Source of the DNA: SG8-30 sp963715485
GTDB taxonomy: Bacteria; Pseudomonadota; Gammaproteobacteria; Steroidobacterales; Steroidobacteraceae
Direction of reading: 5' to 3'
Assembly (NCBI GenBank): GCA_963715485.1
Contig: OY970244.1
Location: 62,001 to 126,000 of the forward strand
DNA: 64,000 bases
A program made the translations under genes and the position numbers. Below the pieces are notes generated by a model, which worked only from the letters and a program-made list of their open reading frames with translations, had not been told where the DNA came from and made no database searches. Every line of letters begins with the position of its first letter. Positions within the stretch are counted from its first letter, which is position 1. Of the stretch, positions 44,471 through 53,333 are shown piece after piece.

Positions 44471-44986
44471 GTGGTGGGAGAAACGGCGGGGGACGCTACA
44501 CGCCCCAGCCTGGCAATTGAACTCGTTCCCAATTGCTCGCTGACCCCCCGGCAGGCTCTGGCCTTCTTCGCGTCCCTGTGCATCGTGTCGTTCGCGATCG
44601 CCGGCTACTTCGTCGCACAGGGCCTGTGGCCCGTGCTGCCCTTCGCGGGGCTCGAGATGGCGGTGCTCGGCTGGGCGCTGAATGCGTCGCTCAAGCGGCG
44701 GCGCTACGCCCAGACGATCACGCTGACGCAGGACGAGGTGCAGGTGGTGACGCGCGATGAACAGGGCGCCCGGTCCGCCGCCTTTCCGCGGCACTGGGCG
44801 CGGGTCCGGCTGGTGCGCGCCCGCGGCTGGCATCCCAGTCGCCTGTTGATAGAGTCGCACGGCCGGTCCTGCGAGGTCGGGGGGCTGCTGACCGAGGAAG
44901 AGCGGCGCGGGTTGTTTGCCCGGTTGTCGCGCCTGATCGGGACGATGAACGAGTCGCCATCGCTCGAGGCAGCGGCGGCAGCTTGA
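44471..44986 (+). CDS. DUF2244 membrane protein upstream of cytochrome oxidase
   Basis: 171 aa with two membrane helices (ALAFFASLCIVSFAIAGYF and LWPVLPFAGLEMAVLGWAL) and a cytoplasmic beta-rich domain (ITLTQDEVQVVTRDEQG, WARVRLVRARGWHPSRLLIE). DUF2244 genes stand directly before coxB in many proteobacteria and probably help oxidase assembly, but the function is untested. The start is GTG 44471, in frame with GTG 44474; it runs into the region of the coxB ribosome-binding site. Confidence 0.85.
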   Translation: MVGETAGDATRPSLAIELVPNCSLTPRQALAFFASLCIVSFAIAGYFVAQGLWPVLPFAGLEMAVLGWALNASLKRRRYAQTITLTQDEVQVVTRDEQGARSAAFPRHWARVRLVRARGWHPSRLLIESHGRSCEVGGLLTEEERRGLFARLSRLIGTMNESPSLEAAAAA

Positions 44987-45018
44987 GCCGGATACAAGCC
45001 AAGGGAGTACATGCGTCG

Positions 45019-45909
45019 ATGGCCAACCTGAAGAACTTGCTGGCGGCATCCGCGGGGGCAGTCGCCGCTGCGACAGCGCTGCCCGCGCAGGCGGACTGGA
45101 GCCTGCTCAACATGCCCGAGGGCGTCAGCGAGTTGTCGCGCGACATCTACGGCCTGCACATGCTGATCCTGTGGGTCTGCGTCGTCATCGCCGTCTTCAC
45201 CTTCGGCGCGATGATCTACGCCATGGTGAAGTTCCGGAAGTCGAAGGGCGCCGTCGCCGATACCTCGTTGCTTCACAGCACCAGGCTGGAGATCGCGTGG
45301 ACCATCGTGCCGGTGTTCATCCTGGTCGGCATGGCCATCCCCTCGGTCGAGACGCTGATCAAGATCGAGGACACCTCCAACTCCGAGCTGACCATCAAGG
45401 TCACCGGCTACCAGTGGTTCTGGCAGTACGAGTACCTCGACGGCGGCGTGTCCTTCTTCAGCCGCCTCGCCGAGTCCAGCAACGTCACCCGCCAGCTCGA
45501 CTCCGGCCTCGACCCGGAGTCGGTCGAGAACTACCTGCTCGACGTCGACAACCCGATGGTGATCCCGACCGGCACCAAGGTCCGCCTGCTGTTGACCGCG
45601 AACGACGTCATCCATTCCTGGTGGGTCCCGCAGTTCGGCATGAAGCGCGACGCGATTCCCGGCTTCATCAACGAGATGTGGATCTCGGTCGACGAGGACA
45701 AGCCGGGCACCTATCGCGGGCAGTGCACCGAGCTGTGCGGCCGCGACCACGGCTTCATGCCGGTGGTCGTGGTGGCCAAGCCCAAGGCGGAATTCGAGGC
45801 CTGGCTGGCGGAGCAGCAGGCAGCGCGGCAGGCTGCTGCGGGGGCGGCCACCACGGCCGCGGTCGATGCGGGGGCCGGGCAGGCCGCGAAGCTGGCGAAG
45901 GCGGAGTAA
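45019..45909 (+). CDS. coxB: cytochrome c oxidase subunit II
   Basis: Receives electrons from cytochrome c at the binuclear CuA site. About 296 aa: signal peptide (NLLAASAGAVAAATALPAQA), two helices, KVTGYQWFWQYEY, DVIHSWWVPQFGMKRDAIPG, and the CuA motif CTELCGRDHGFMPV. The tail is Ala-rich. ATG 45019 is the in-frame start, but the best ribosome-binding site (AAGGGAG) is placed for the ATG at 45011, which reads MRRWPT-stop in another frame. A one-base error between them would give a continuous N-terminus. Confidence 0.95.
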   Translation: MANLKNLLAASAGAVAAATALPAQADWSLLNMPEGVSELSRDIYGLHMLILWVCVVIAVFTFGAMIYAMVKFRKSKGAVADTSLLHSTRLEIAWTIVPVFILVGMAIPSVETLIKIEDTSNSELTIKVTGYQWFWQYEYLDGGVSFFSRLAESSNVTRQLDSGLDPESVENYLLDVDNPMVIPTGTKVRLLLTANDVIHSWWVPQFGMKRDAIPGFINEMWISVDEDKPGTYRGQCTELCGRDHGFMPVVVVAKPKAEFEAWLAEQQAARQAAAGAATTAAVDAGAGQAAKLAKAE

Positions 45910-45916
45910 TCAGGAC

Positions 45917-47497
45917 ATGGCACACCACGAGCACACGGCGGACCACGCCCACCACGACGAGAAGCCGGCCGGCATCAAGCGCTGGCTGACCACCACCAAC
46001 CACAAGGACATCGGGACCATGTACCTGGTGTTCTCGCTGGCGATGTTCCTCATCGGCGGCCTGATGGCGCTGGTCATCCGCGCCGAGCTGTTCCAGCCTG
46101 GCCTGCAGTTCGTCGACCCCGGTTTCTTCAACCAGATGACCACGATGCACGCGCTGGTCATGGTGTTCGGGGCGGTGATGCCGGCCACGGTCGGCCTCGC
46201 CAACTGGATGATCCCGATGCAGATCGGCGCGCCCGACATGGCGCTGCCGCGAATGAACCTGTTCAGCTTCTGGCTGCTGTTCTTCGCGTTCATGCTGCTG
46301 CTGTCGACGCTGTTCCTGCCGGGCGGCGCCCCCGCCGCGGGCTGGACCCTGTACCCGCCGCTGGTGCTGCAGACGGGCGACGCCTTCCCGGTGGCGGTGT
46401 TCGCGGTGCACCTGATGGGCGCGTCCTCGATCATGGGCGCGATCAACGTGATCGTGACCATCATGAACATGCGTGCCCCGGGCATGGGCCTGCTGAAGAT
46501 GCCGCTGTTCTCCTGGTCCTGGCTGATCACCGCCTACCTGCTGATCGCGGTGATGCCCGTGCTCGCCGGCGGCGTGACCATGCTGCTGACCGACCACTTC
46601 TTCGCCACCAGCTTCTTCAACCCGGCCGGCGGCGGCGACCCGGTGCTGTTCCAGCACATCTTCTGGTTCTTCGGGCACCCCGAGGTCTACATCATGATCC
46701 TGCCGGCCTTCGGCATCGTGTCGGAGATCCTGCAGACCTTCTCCCGCAAGCCGATCTTCGGCTACGAGGCCATGGTGTATGCGATCGCCTCGATCGCGTT
46801 CCTGTCCTTCATCGTCTGGGCGCACCACATGTTCACGGTCGGCATGCCGCTGGCCGGGCAGATGTTCTTCACGCTGTCCACCATGCTGATCGCGATCCCG
46901 ACCGGCGTGAAGGTGTTCAACTGGACCGCCACCATGTGGCGCGGCTCGATCAGCTTCGAGCCGCCCATGCTGTTCGCCATCGCGTTCCTGTTCCTGTTCA
47001 CGATCGGCGGCTTCTCCGGCCTGATGCTGGCGATCGCGCCGGCCGACTTCCAGTACCACGACACCTACTTCGTGGTGGCGCACTTCCACTACGTGCTGGT
47101 GCCGGGCGCGGTGTTCGCCATCATGGCGGCCGTGTACTACTGGCTGCCGAAGTGGACCGGCCACATGTATGACATGAAGCTGGCGAAGTTCCACTTCTGG
47201 ATGTCCACCATCTTCGTCAACGTGCTGTTCTTCCCGCAGCACTTCCTCGGCCTGGCCGGCATGCCGCGTCGCATCCCCGACTACGCCACCCAGTTCGCCG
47301 ACTGGAACATGGTGTCGTCGATCGGCGCGTTCGGCTTCGGCCTCTCGCAGCTGCTGTTCGTGTACATCATCATCAAGGCGGCGCGCGGCGGCGAGAAGGC
47401 CACCGCCGAGGTGTGGGACAACCCGCCGGGACTCGAGTGGACGGTGCCCTCGCCGGCCCCCTACCACACCTTCGACACCGCGCCCGAGGTGAAGTGA
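45917..47497 (+). CDS. coxA: cytochrome c oxidase subunit I (aa3 type)
   Basis: Catalytic subunit with heme a and the heme a3-CuB site, 526 aa, twelve helices, intact. TTNHKDIGTMYLVF at the start; MTTMHALVMVFGAVMP with the low-spin heme His; WFFGHPEVYIMILP with the CuB His and the cross-linked Tyr of A-type oxidases; IVWAHHMFTVGM with two CuB His; VVAHFHYVLVPGAV with heme a3 and heme a His. The N-terminal extension is His-rich (AHHEHTADHAHHDE). Start follows CAGGA, 7 bp after coxB. Confidence 0.98.
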   Translation: MAHHEHTADHAHHDEKPAGIKRWLTTTNHKDIGTMYLVFSLAMFLIGGLMALVIRAELFQPGLQFVDPGFFNQMTTMHALVMVFGAVMPATVGLANWMIPMQIGAPDMALPRMNLFSFWLLFFAFMLLLSTLFLPGGAPAAGWTLYPPLVLQTGDAFPVAVFAVHLMGASSIMGAINVIVTIMNMRAPGMGLLKMPLFSWSWLITAYLLIAVMPVLAGGVTMLLTDHFFATSFFNPAGGGDPVLFQHIFWFFGHPEVYIMILPAFGIVSEILQTFSRKPIFGYEAMVYAIASIAFLSFIVWAHHMFTVGMPLAGQMFFTLSTMLIAIPTGVKVFNWTATMWRGSISFEPPMLFAIAFLFLFTIGGFSGLMLAIAPADFQYHDTYFVVAHFHYVLVPGAVFAIMAAVYYWLPKWTGHMYDMKLAKFHFWMSTIFVNVLFFPQHFLGLAGMPRRIPDYATQFADWNMVSSIGAFGFGLSQLLFVYIIIKAARGGEKATAEVWDNPPGLEWTVPSPAPYHTFDTAPEVK

Positions 47498-47502
47498 GGC
47501 AG

Positions 47503-47628
47503 ATGAACGCTCCCCACGACAACCCGGCACAGCGCAGGCGCAACCTGCGCCTCGCCGTGCTGCTCGGCCTGGTCGCCGTGGCGGTGTACGTGACCTTCTT
47601 CCTGGTCAAGGGCATGGCGGGAGGCTGA
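47503..47628 (+). CDS. small single-helix cytochrome oxidase protein, 41 aa
   Basis: ATG 47503 lies 5 bp after coxA, preceded by TGAGG. The protein has a short basic N-terminus (NAPHDNPAQRRRNLR) and one membrane helix (LAVLLGLVAVAVYVTFFLV). Short proteins of this kind occupy the same slot between ctaD and ctaG in many beta- and gammaproteobacteria, where they are annotated as small oxidase assembly proteins. The role is not known. Confidence 0.85.
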   Translation: MNAPHDNPAQRRRNLRLAVLLGLVAVAVYVTFFLVKGMAGG

Positions 47629-47632
47629 ACGG

Positions 47633-48208
47633 ATGCGCGGCACCCGACACCAGGAACGCAAGCGTGCCAATCTGGGCCTGGCCGGCAAGCTGCTGCTGAT
47701 GGTGGCCGGCAGCTTTGCCTTCGGCTACGCGCTGGTGCCGCTGTACGACATCTTCTGCGAGGTCACCGGCATCGGCACCCGCGAGCAGCTCCTGCAGGCC
47801 GCCGCGGTCGCCGACACCGGTCCCGACCTCGGCCGCACCATCGTGGTCGAGTTCGTCTCGTCGACCCCGGGATCGGGCGAGTGGGAGTTCCGGCCCAACA
47901 CCAGCAGCATGGAAGTGCACCCGGGCAAGCTCTACGAGACCACCTTCCACGCGCGCAACCTCGCCGGGGTGGAGCTCACCGGCCAGGCCGTGCCGAGCGT
48001 CTCGCCGGCCCGGGCGGGGCGTTACTTCCAGAAGACGGAGTGCTTCTGCTTCACGCCGCAGCACTTCGCAGTGGACGAGACCAAGGAGATGCCGGTGCGG
48101 TTCATCGTCGACCGCGACCTGCCAGCCGGGGTGGATCGCGTGACGCTCTCCTACTCGTTCTTCGACACCAGCCGCCTGGCGCAGAACCCGGCGGCGGACA
48201 ACGGCTGA
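47633..48208 (+). CDS. ctaG: cytochrome c oxidase assembly protein CtaG/Cox11
   Basis: Copper chaperone that delivers copper to CuB of subunit I. 191 aa: one N-terminal helix (LAGKLLLMVAGSFAFGYALV), PLYDIFCEVTGIG, and a periplasmic domain with the copper-binding CFCFTPQHF motif. SPARAGRYFQKTECFCF is diagnostic. Starts 4 bp after the small gene upstream. Intact. Confidence 0.97.
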   Translation: MRGTRHQERKRANLGLAGKLLLMVAGSFAFGYALVPLYDIFCEVTGIGTREQLLQAAAVADTGPDLGRTIVVEFVSSTPGSGEWEFRPNTSSMEVHPGKLYETTFHARNLAGVELTGQAVPSVSPARAGRYFQKTECFCFTPQHFAVDETKEMPVRFIVDRDLPAGVDRVTLSYSFFDTSRLAQNPAADNG

Positions 48209-48249
48209 TCAACGGCGGCCGGCGGCCGCCATAACGGGGACACTCATCG

Positions 48250-49143
48250 ATGGCACACGCTCACGCGCACGACCCGGACAAGTACTACATCCCGCACGGC
48301 AGCAACCTGCCGTTCTTCGGGTCCGTGTCGCTGTTCATCCTGATGATCGGCGCGGCGCTGTTCCTCAGCGGCGTCTCCGGCAGCGGCTGGATCCTGACCG
48401 TGGGGCTGGTGCTGCTGTTCGCGCTGTTCTACCTGTGGTTCGGCAAGGTCATCGAGGAGAACCAGGCGGGCCTCTACAACATGCACGTGGACCGCTCGTT
48501 CCGCATGGGCATGATGTGGTTCATCTTCTCCGAGGTGATGTTCTTCGCCGCCTTCTTCGGCGCGCTGTTCTACGCCCGGCAGATCTCGATGCCCTGGCTG
48601 GGCGGCGAGGGCGCCAAGGCCATCACCGGCCTGCTGCACCCGGGATATGAGGGCGTCTGGCCGTTCGGCGGCACCGGGCCCGAGCGGCTGGGGCCGAACG
48701 CCGGCGGCGAGTTCGAGATCATGCCCGCCTGGGGCCTGCCGGCCATCAATACGGCGCTGCTGCTCACCTCGGGCGTCACGCTGACCATCGCGCACCATGC
48801 GCTGAAGGACAACAAGCGCGGCATCCTCAACCTGTTCCTGGCGCTGACCTTCATCCTCGGCTTCATCTTCCTCGGCGTGCAGGCCTACGAGTATCACCAC
48901 GCCTGGACCGAGCTGGGCCTGCAGCTGGGCACCGGCGTCTACGGCTCGACGTTCTTCATGCTGACCGGCTTCCACGGCCTGCACGTGACCGTCGGCGCGA
49001 TCATGCTGTTCGTCATCTGGCTCCGGTGCCTGAAGGGCCACTTCACGCCCGAGCGACATTTCGCCTTCGAGGGCGTGGCCTGGTACTGGCACTTCGTGGA
49101 CGTGGTCTGGCTGGGCCTGTTCATCTTCGTGTACTGGCTATAA
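48250..49143 (+). CDS. coxC: cytochrome c oxidase subunit III
   Basis: 297 aa with seven helices and a His-rich start (AHAHAHDPDKYYIPHG). FRMGMMWFIFSEVMFFAAFF contains the lipid-binding Glu, and VYGSTFFMLTGFHGLHVTVG and FEGVAWYWHFVDVVWLGLFI are family motifs. Follows ctaG in the standard order. It is the last gene before a 353-bp intergenic gap with a repeat. Confidence 0.97.
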   Translation: MAHAHAHDPDKYYIPHGSNLPFFGSVSLFILMIGAALFLSGVSGSGWILTVGLVLLFALFYLWFGKVIEENQAGLYNMHVDRSFRMGMMWFIFSEVMFFAAFFGALFYARQISMPWLGGEGAKAITGLLHPGYEGVWPFGGTGPERLGPNAGGEFEIMPAWGLPAINTALLLTSGVTLTIAHHALKDNKRGILNLFLALTFILGFIFLGVQAYEYHHAWTELGLQLGTGVYGSTFFMLTGFHGLHVTVGAIMLFVIWLRCLKGHFTPERHFAFEGVAWYWHFVDVVWLGLFIFVYWL

Positions 49144-49301
49144 CGGCCGATACCACAGCTCTACACAAGGCGCGGTCTTCGGTCGGCCGGTCCCGCTCGT
49201 TCGCTCGGCTCCGCTTCGCTCCGCAAGCCAGACTCGCTCTCTCGGGGGCCGGCCCTCCCTCGACAGCGCCTCATCGGTCGTGCCACGGGTCGTTCCTGCG
49301 C

Positions 49302-49386
49302 GGCGAGGACGACGGGGACCTCCCTGCGAGCGACTGTCTGCCTTTCGGAGCGAGCGGGGAGGTCCCCGGAGTAGAGAGCCGCTTGC
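49302..49386. repeat. dispersed palindromic repeat, copy B (inverted)
   Basis: Reverse-complement relative of copies A and C: CTCTCTACTCCGGGGACCTC, then CCGCTCGCTCCGAAAG, AGTCGCTCGCAGGGAGG and CCCCGTCGTCCTCG on the minus strand. It is in the 353-bp gap 49144-49496 between coxC and the kinase gene. The left part of the gap (49195-49255, ctcgctctctcgg and gctccgcttcgctccg) looks like a decayed second half-unit. No gene is seen in the gap. Confidence 0.8.
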
Positions 49387-49496
49387 CGCGACCCGGGGAC
49401 CGGCCGACCGGGACACGCCGGGCAGCCATGAAACCCCCGAAACCCCCGACCCGGCACCGATCTCCATCCGCCACGATCCGCCGCTACACTCCCCCC

Positions 49497-50108
49497 ATGC
49501 CGACCAGGTTCATCGCTGTCGCGGGCAACATCGGCGCGGGCAAGACCGAGCTGACCGAGTTCCTGTGCCGGCGCTACGACCTCAAGCCGTTCTACGAGCC
49601 GAACGACCAGAACCCGTACCTGGCCGACTTCTACGCCGACATGCGGACCTGGGCGTTCCGTTCCCAGCTGTTCTTCCTGACCCACAAGTTCCGGCTGCAT
49701 CAGGCCCTGCAGGACGACCCCGGCGCCGTGATCCAGGACCGCACCATCTACGAGGACGCGGAGATCTTCGCCCGCAACCTCCACCGCCAGCGCCTCATCG
49801 ACAAGCGCGACTTCGGCACCTACTGGGAGCTCTACCAGAGCATCAAGCGCGCACTGCGGCCGCCCGACCTGATGATCCAGCTGCGCTGCCCGGTCCGCAC
49901 CCTCAGGCAGCGCATCTGCGCCCGCGGCCGCTCGTTCGAGCAGGACATCCCGGCAACCTACCTGCGCCGGCTGAACCGCCTCTACGAGGCGTGGTTCGCC
50001 ACCTACAGCCTGTCGCCCGTCCTGGTGCTGGAAAGCGACCGGCTAGACTACGTCACCGACCTGGTCGACCACGTCGAGTTGCTGGACCAGATCGAGACCC
50101 ATCTCTGA
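49497..50108 (+). CDS. deoxynucleoside kinase family protein
   Basis: 203 aa. FIAVAGNIGAGKTELTEFL is the P-loop; KPFYEPNDQNPYLADFYAD, FLTHKFRLHQAL, VIQDRTIYEDAEIFARNL (the DR-containing substrate loop) and RCPVRTLRQRICARGRSFEQ (lid arginines) are typical of bacterial dNK/dGK-dAK enzymes. It would phosphorylate salvaged deoxynucleosides. ATG 49497 is chosen over the upstream frame, which runs into the repeat. A purine salvage enzyme, hpt, is close by. Confidence 0.93.
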   Translation: MPTRFIAVAGNIGAGKTELTEFLCRRYDLKPFYEPNDQNPYLADFYADMRTWAFRSQLFFLTHKFRLHQALQDDPGAVIQDRTIYEDAEIFARNLHRQRLIDKRDFGTYWELYQSIKRALRPPDLMIQLRCPVRTLRQRICARGRSFEQDIPATYLRRLNRLYEAWFATYSLSPVLVLESDRLDYVTDLVDHVELLDQIETHL

Positions 50109-50120
50109 ACGAGGCGAGTC

Positions 50121-51707
50121 ATGTCCGACCACAAGCTGAAGACCACCGACGCCGCAGCCACGGAGCCGCAACAGCTCACCGTCAAGGCAGCGCGCCCCCC
50201 GAAGGGCGCCGTGACCGAGCACAGGATCTCGACGCCCGCCGGGCCGATGTCGTTCAGCGCCACGGCCGACTGGGTGGTGTTGCGAAAGCTGGAGAAGCCG
50301 GTCGCGGAGGTCTTCCACATCTACTACCGCAGGCTCGACGAGGACCGCGAGGGGACGTCTTCGACCGACCGCCCGGTGACGTTCGTCTTCAACGGCGGGC
50401 CCGGCGCCGCCTCCGCCTACCTGCACGTGGGCGCACTCGGTCCCCGCCGGGTGCAGTTCGCGCCGGACGGGACCCTGCTGCCACCGCCCGTACGCCTGGT
50501 GGACAACGAGTCGACCTGGCTCGCGTTCACCGACCTGGTCTTCGTCGACCCGGTCGGCACGGGCTTCAGCCGCGTGATCACGGACGATGCCACGCCCGCT
50601 GCGGCCGCAGACAAGCCTGCCGCCGCGAAGCCCGCCGCGGACGACCAGAAGGACAAGGAGAACGACGAGTTCTTCAAGGTCAATCGCGACCTCGAGTCCC
50701 TTTGCGAGTTCATCTCGAAGTTCCTCTCGAAGCACAGGCTCTGGTCGCGACCGGTGTTCATTGCCGGGGAATCCTATGGCGGGTTCCGCGTCGGCAAGCT
50801 GGCGCGCAAGCTCCAGGAAGGCTTCGGCGTCGGCCTGAACGGCGCGATCCTGATCTCGCCGGCGATGGAGTTGTCGCTGCTCGACGGGTCGGATTACGAC
50901 GTCCTGATGTGGTCGGACGTGTTTCCCTCCCAGGTCGCGGCTGCGGTCCACCACGGACGCTCGCGGGCTTTCGAGGCCGGCTCCGCGCCGGAGACATTCC
51001 TCACCGAGGTGGAGCACTTCGCCAGCGGCGACCTGTTGCGCCTGCTGACCCTCGGCGAGGCGATGCCCGCGGCCGAGCGGCAGGCCACCGTCTCACGGGC
51101 CGCCGCGTACCTCGGCCTGCCCGAGGCCTATGTCGACCTCAAGGCGGCGCGCATCGCCCATACCCACTTCGCCCGCGAACTGCTGCGCGAGGAGAGGAAG
51201 GTCATCGGCCTCTACGACTCGACCATCACCGCCCACGATCCCTTCCCCGACCGGGACCTGTTCGAGGGTGCCGACCCGACGCTGTTTGCGCTGGACCGTG
51301 TCTTCAGCAGCGGGATCAACACGCTGATCCGCGAGCAGCTCGGCGTGGAGACCGACCTCGACTATCACCTGCTGAGCCTCAAGGTGAACGAGTCCTGGAA
51401 GGTGGACAACCGCAAGCACGCCTTCGAGTCGCAGCTGGGGGCCACCGACGACCTGCGCTACGCCATGGCGCTCAATCCCCACATGAAGGTGATGATCACG
51501 CATGGCTTCCACGACCTGGTGACCCCGTACTTCGCGTCGAACCGGCTCGTGGGCCTGATGAAGCTGGCTCCCGAGCTGCGACAGAACCTCACCCTGCGCC
51601 ACTTCGGCGGCGGCCACATGTTCTATGCGTGGGAAGCGTCCCGCGGCGCCTTCCACGCCACCGCTCGCGACTTCTACCGGTCGGCGCTGGCCGGGACGAC
51701 GGCCTGA
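50121..51707 (+). CDS. peptidase S10 family serine carboxypeptidase-like protein
   Basis: 528 aa with an alpha/beta-hydrolase fold: VTFVFNGGPGAASAYLHVG (oxyanion), VFVDPVGTGFSRV, FIAGESYGGFRVGKLA (nucleophile Ser), a late Asp in THGFHDLVTPY, and FGGGHMFYAW with the catalytic His. There is no signal peptide, unlike eukaryotic S10 enzymes. A low-complexity Ala/Lys/Asp insert of about 25 residues (residues about 155-180) precedes the nucleophile. Starts 12 bp after the kinase gene. Substrate unknown. Confidence 0.9.
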   Translation: MSDHKLKTTDAAATEPQQLTVKAARPPKGAVTEHRISTPAGPMSFSATADWVVLRKLEKPVAEVFHIYYRRLDEDREGTSSTDRPVTFVFNGGPGAASAYLHVGALGPRRVQFAPDGTLLPPPVRLVDNESTWLAFTDLVFVDPVGTGFSRVITDDATPAAAADKPAAAKPAADDQKDKENDEFFKVNRDLESLCEFISKFLSKHRLWSRPVFIAGESYGGFRVGKLARKLQEGFGVGLNGAILISPAMELSLLDGSDYDVLMWSDVFPSQVAAAVHHGRSRAFEAGSAPETFLTEVEHFASGDLLRLLTLGEAMPAAERQATVSRAAAYLGLPEAYVDLKAARIAHTHFARELLREERKVIGLYDSTITAHDPFPDRDLFEGADPTLFALDRVFSSGINTLIREQLGVETDLDYHLLSLKVNESWKVDNRKHAFESQLGATDDLRYAMALNPHMKVMITHGFHDLVTPYFASNRLVGLMKLAPELRQNLTLRHFGGGHMFYAWEASRGAFHATARDFYRSALAGTTA

Positions 51708-51769
51708 GAAGGACCGTTGAGGGCATCGTTGGCACCCCGGCGAGGCGCCTGACGGCGTAAAATCGCCGG

Positions 51770-52330
51770 ATGACTCCCGACGCGACCTCCCCCGAGGCCG
51801 GCCTGGCGCTGCCGTCCGGCTCCACCCTCGTCGTTCCCGAAGCAGAGATCCAGGCGGCCCTCGACCGGATCGCCCGCGAGGTGACCGCCGACCTGGCCGA
51901 CGCCCGCCCGATCGCCATTGCCATCATGAACGGCGGGCTCGTCTTCGCCGGCCAGTTGCTGACCCGCCTGCCGTTCACGCTGGAGTGCGACTACATCCAC
52001 GTCCGCCGCTACGGACGGATGACCATCGGCGGCGAGCTCGAGTGGATCGCCGGGCCGCACGTGGACGTGAAGGGCAGGACCGTGCTCCTGCTGGACGACA
52101 TCCTCGACGAGGGCCGCACGCTGGCGGTGGTCAGGGAAGCGCTGCTCGCCCGCGGTGCGGCCGGAATCCGCATCGCCGCGTTTGCGCGAAAGGAACGCGG
52201 CGAGCCCCCGGCGATCGAAGCAGACTACGTGGGTGTCGCGGTGCCCGACCTGTTCGTGTTCGGCTTCGGCATGGACGTGGACGGCGCCTACCGCAACCTG
52301 CCCGCCGTCTACGCGCTGCCCGCCGGCTGA
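51770..52330 (+). CDS. hpt: hypoxanthine-guanine phosphoribosyltransferase-like protein
   Basis: Purine salvage enzyme of 186 aa. AIAIMNGGLVFAGQLLTRL, ECDYIHVRRYG, and the PRPP-binding loop VLLLDDILDEGRTLA are visible; FGFGMDVDGAYRNLPAVYAL is the typical C-terminus. The form without further domains matches the hpt annotated in pseudomonads. Intact. Confidence 0.92.
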   Translation: MTPDATSPEAGLALPSGSTLVVPEAEIQAALDRIAREVTADLADARPIAIAIMNGGLVFAGQLLTRLPFTLECDYIHVRRYGRMTIGGELEWIAGPHVDVKGRTVLLLDDILDEGRTLAVVREALLARGAAGIRIAAFARKERGEPPAIEADYVGVAVPDLFVFGFGMDVDGAYRNLPAVYALPAG

Positions 52331-52339
52331 CGCAGGGGG

Positions 52340-52570
52340 TCAGGGCCTCAAGCCGTGCGGCTCGATCCACCCGGCAGCCCAGGCGATGAACAGCAGGATG
52401 AACAGCGCGACCGACAGGCTGATGCGCACCGTGAGCGCCCGGACCATGCTCCTGGTCTCGCCCTTGCGATCGTGCACGAGGTGGAACAGCGCGGAGCCGA
52501 GGCTCACGAGGATTCCGATGAGGATGGCGACGACCAGCAGCTTGAACGGTTGCACGGGCGGGCTCCGCAT
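52340..52570 (-). CDS. DUF2909 twin-transmembrane protein
   Basis: 76 aa with two helices (LLVVAILIGILVSLGSALFH and ISLSVALFILLFIAWAAG) joined by a charged loop (VHDRKGETRSMVRALTVR). DUF2909 proteins are found next to surf1 and the cox genes in gammaproteobacteria, as here, divergent from surf1. The start is ATG 52570. Function unknown, presumably oxidase related. Confidence 0.88.
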   Translation of the reverse strand: MRSPPVQPFKLLVVAILIGILVSLGSALFHLVHDRKGETRSMVRALTVRISLSVALFILLFIAWAAGWIEPHGLRP

Positions 52571-52614
52571 TCGCGGGTGGGCGCGTATCGCCGCCGCGGG
52601 CAGGGGAGTATAGC

Positions 52615-53333
52615 GTGCCGCAGCTGTTCCCCGGCCGGCGCCTCGCGCCGCAGCTGCACTGGTCACTGCTGGCCCTCGCAGTCATCGCGTTGTTCGTCTC
52701 GCTCGGTCGATGGCAGCTGCATCGTGCGGAGGAAAAGCGCGTCCTGTTCGAGGGCTTTGCCGCCGGCAACCTCGAGGCCGTGGACCTTCCCGGAGGGCTC
52801 ACGCCGGTCGAACGCTATCGCCGGGTGCGCGCCAGCGGACGCTACGACGCCGCGCGACAGTTCCTGCTGGACAACATGCCGCGCGAAGGCGTTCCGGGCG
52901 TGCACGTGCTGACGCCGCTCGTGCGCGACGACGGCAGTGTCGTCATCGTCGACCGCGGCTGGATCGCGATCGGCGGCGACCGTGCGGCCGTGCCTGCCCT
53001 GCCGGTCGACGGGGCGCCGCGCAGCGTCACCGGTCGCGCCAATGCCCTGCCACGCCCCGCCGTGGAACTCGAGGCGCCGCCCGGCAGCGGCTGGCCGCGG
53101 CTGGTCAGCTTCCCGACGACGCGCAGCTTTCGGAGGCGCTCGGTGCCAACGTGCATCCCCAGGTGCTGTTGCTCGACGAGGGGCAGCCGGACGGCTTCGT
53201 GCGCGACTGGCGGCCGCCGGGCATGACGCCGGAAAAGCATGTCGGCTACGCGATCCAGTGGTTCGGCCTCGCCACCACGGTGGCCGTGACCTGGCTGGTG
53301 CTCAGCTTCAGACCGAGGAAGGAGTCGAAGTGA
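52615..53333 (+). CDS. surf1: SURF1-family oxidase assembly protein (one frameshift)
   Basis: Helps insert heme a into subunit I. Two helices flank a periplasmic domain: LALAVIALFVSLGRWQLHRA, then VVIVDRGWIAIGGDR and the C-terminal GYAIQWFGLATTVAVTWLVL. A base is missing near 53,113 (corrected reading LVSFPDDAQLSEALGANVHP), and the span is 3n+2, consistent with one deletion. The start is GTG 52615. About 239 aa. The stop overlaps the next GTG. Confidence 0.93.
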
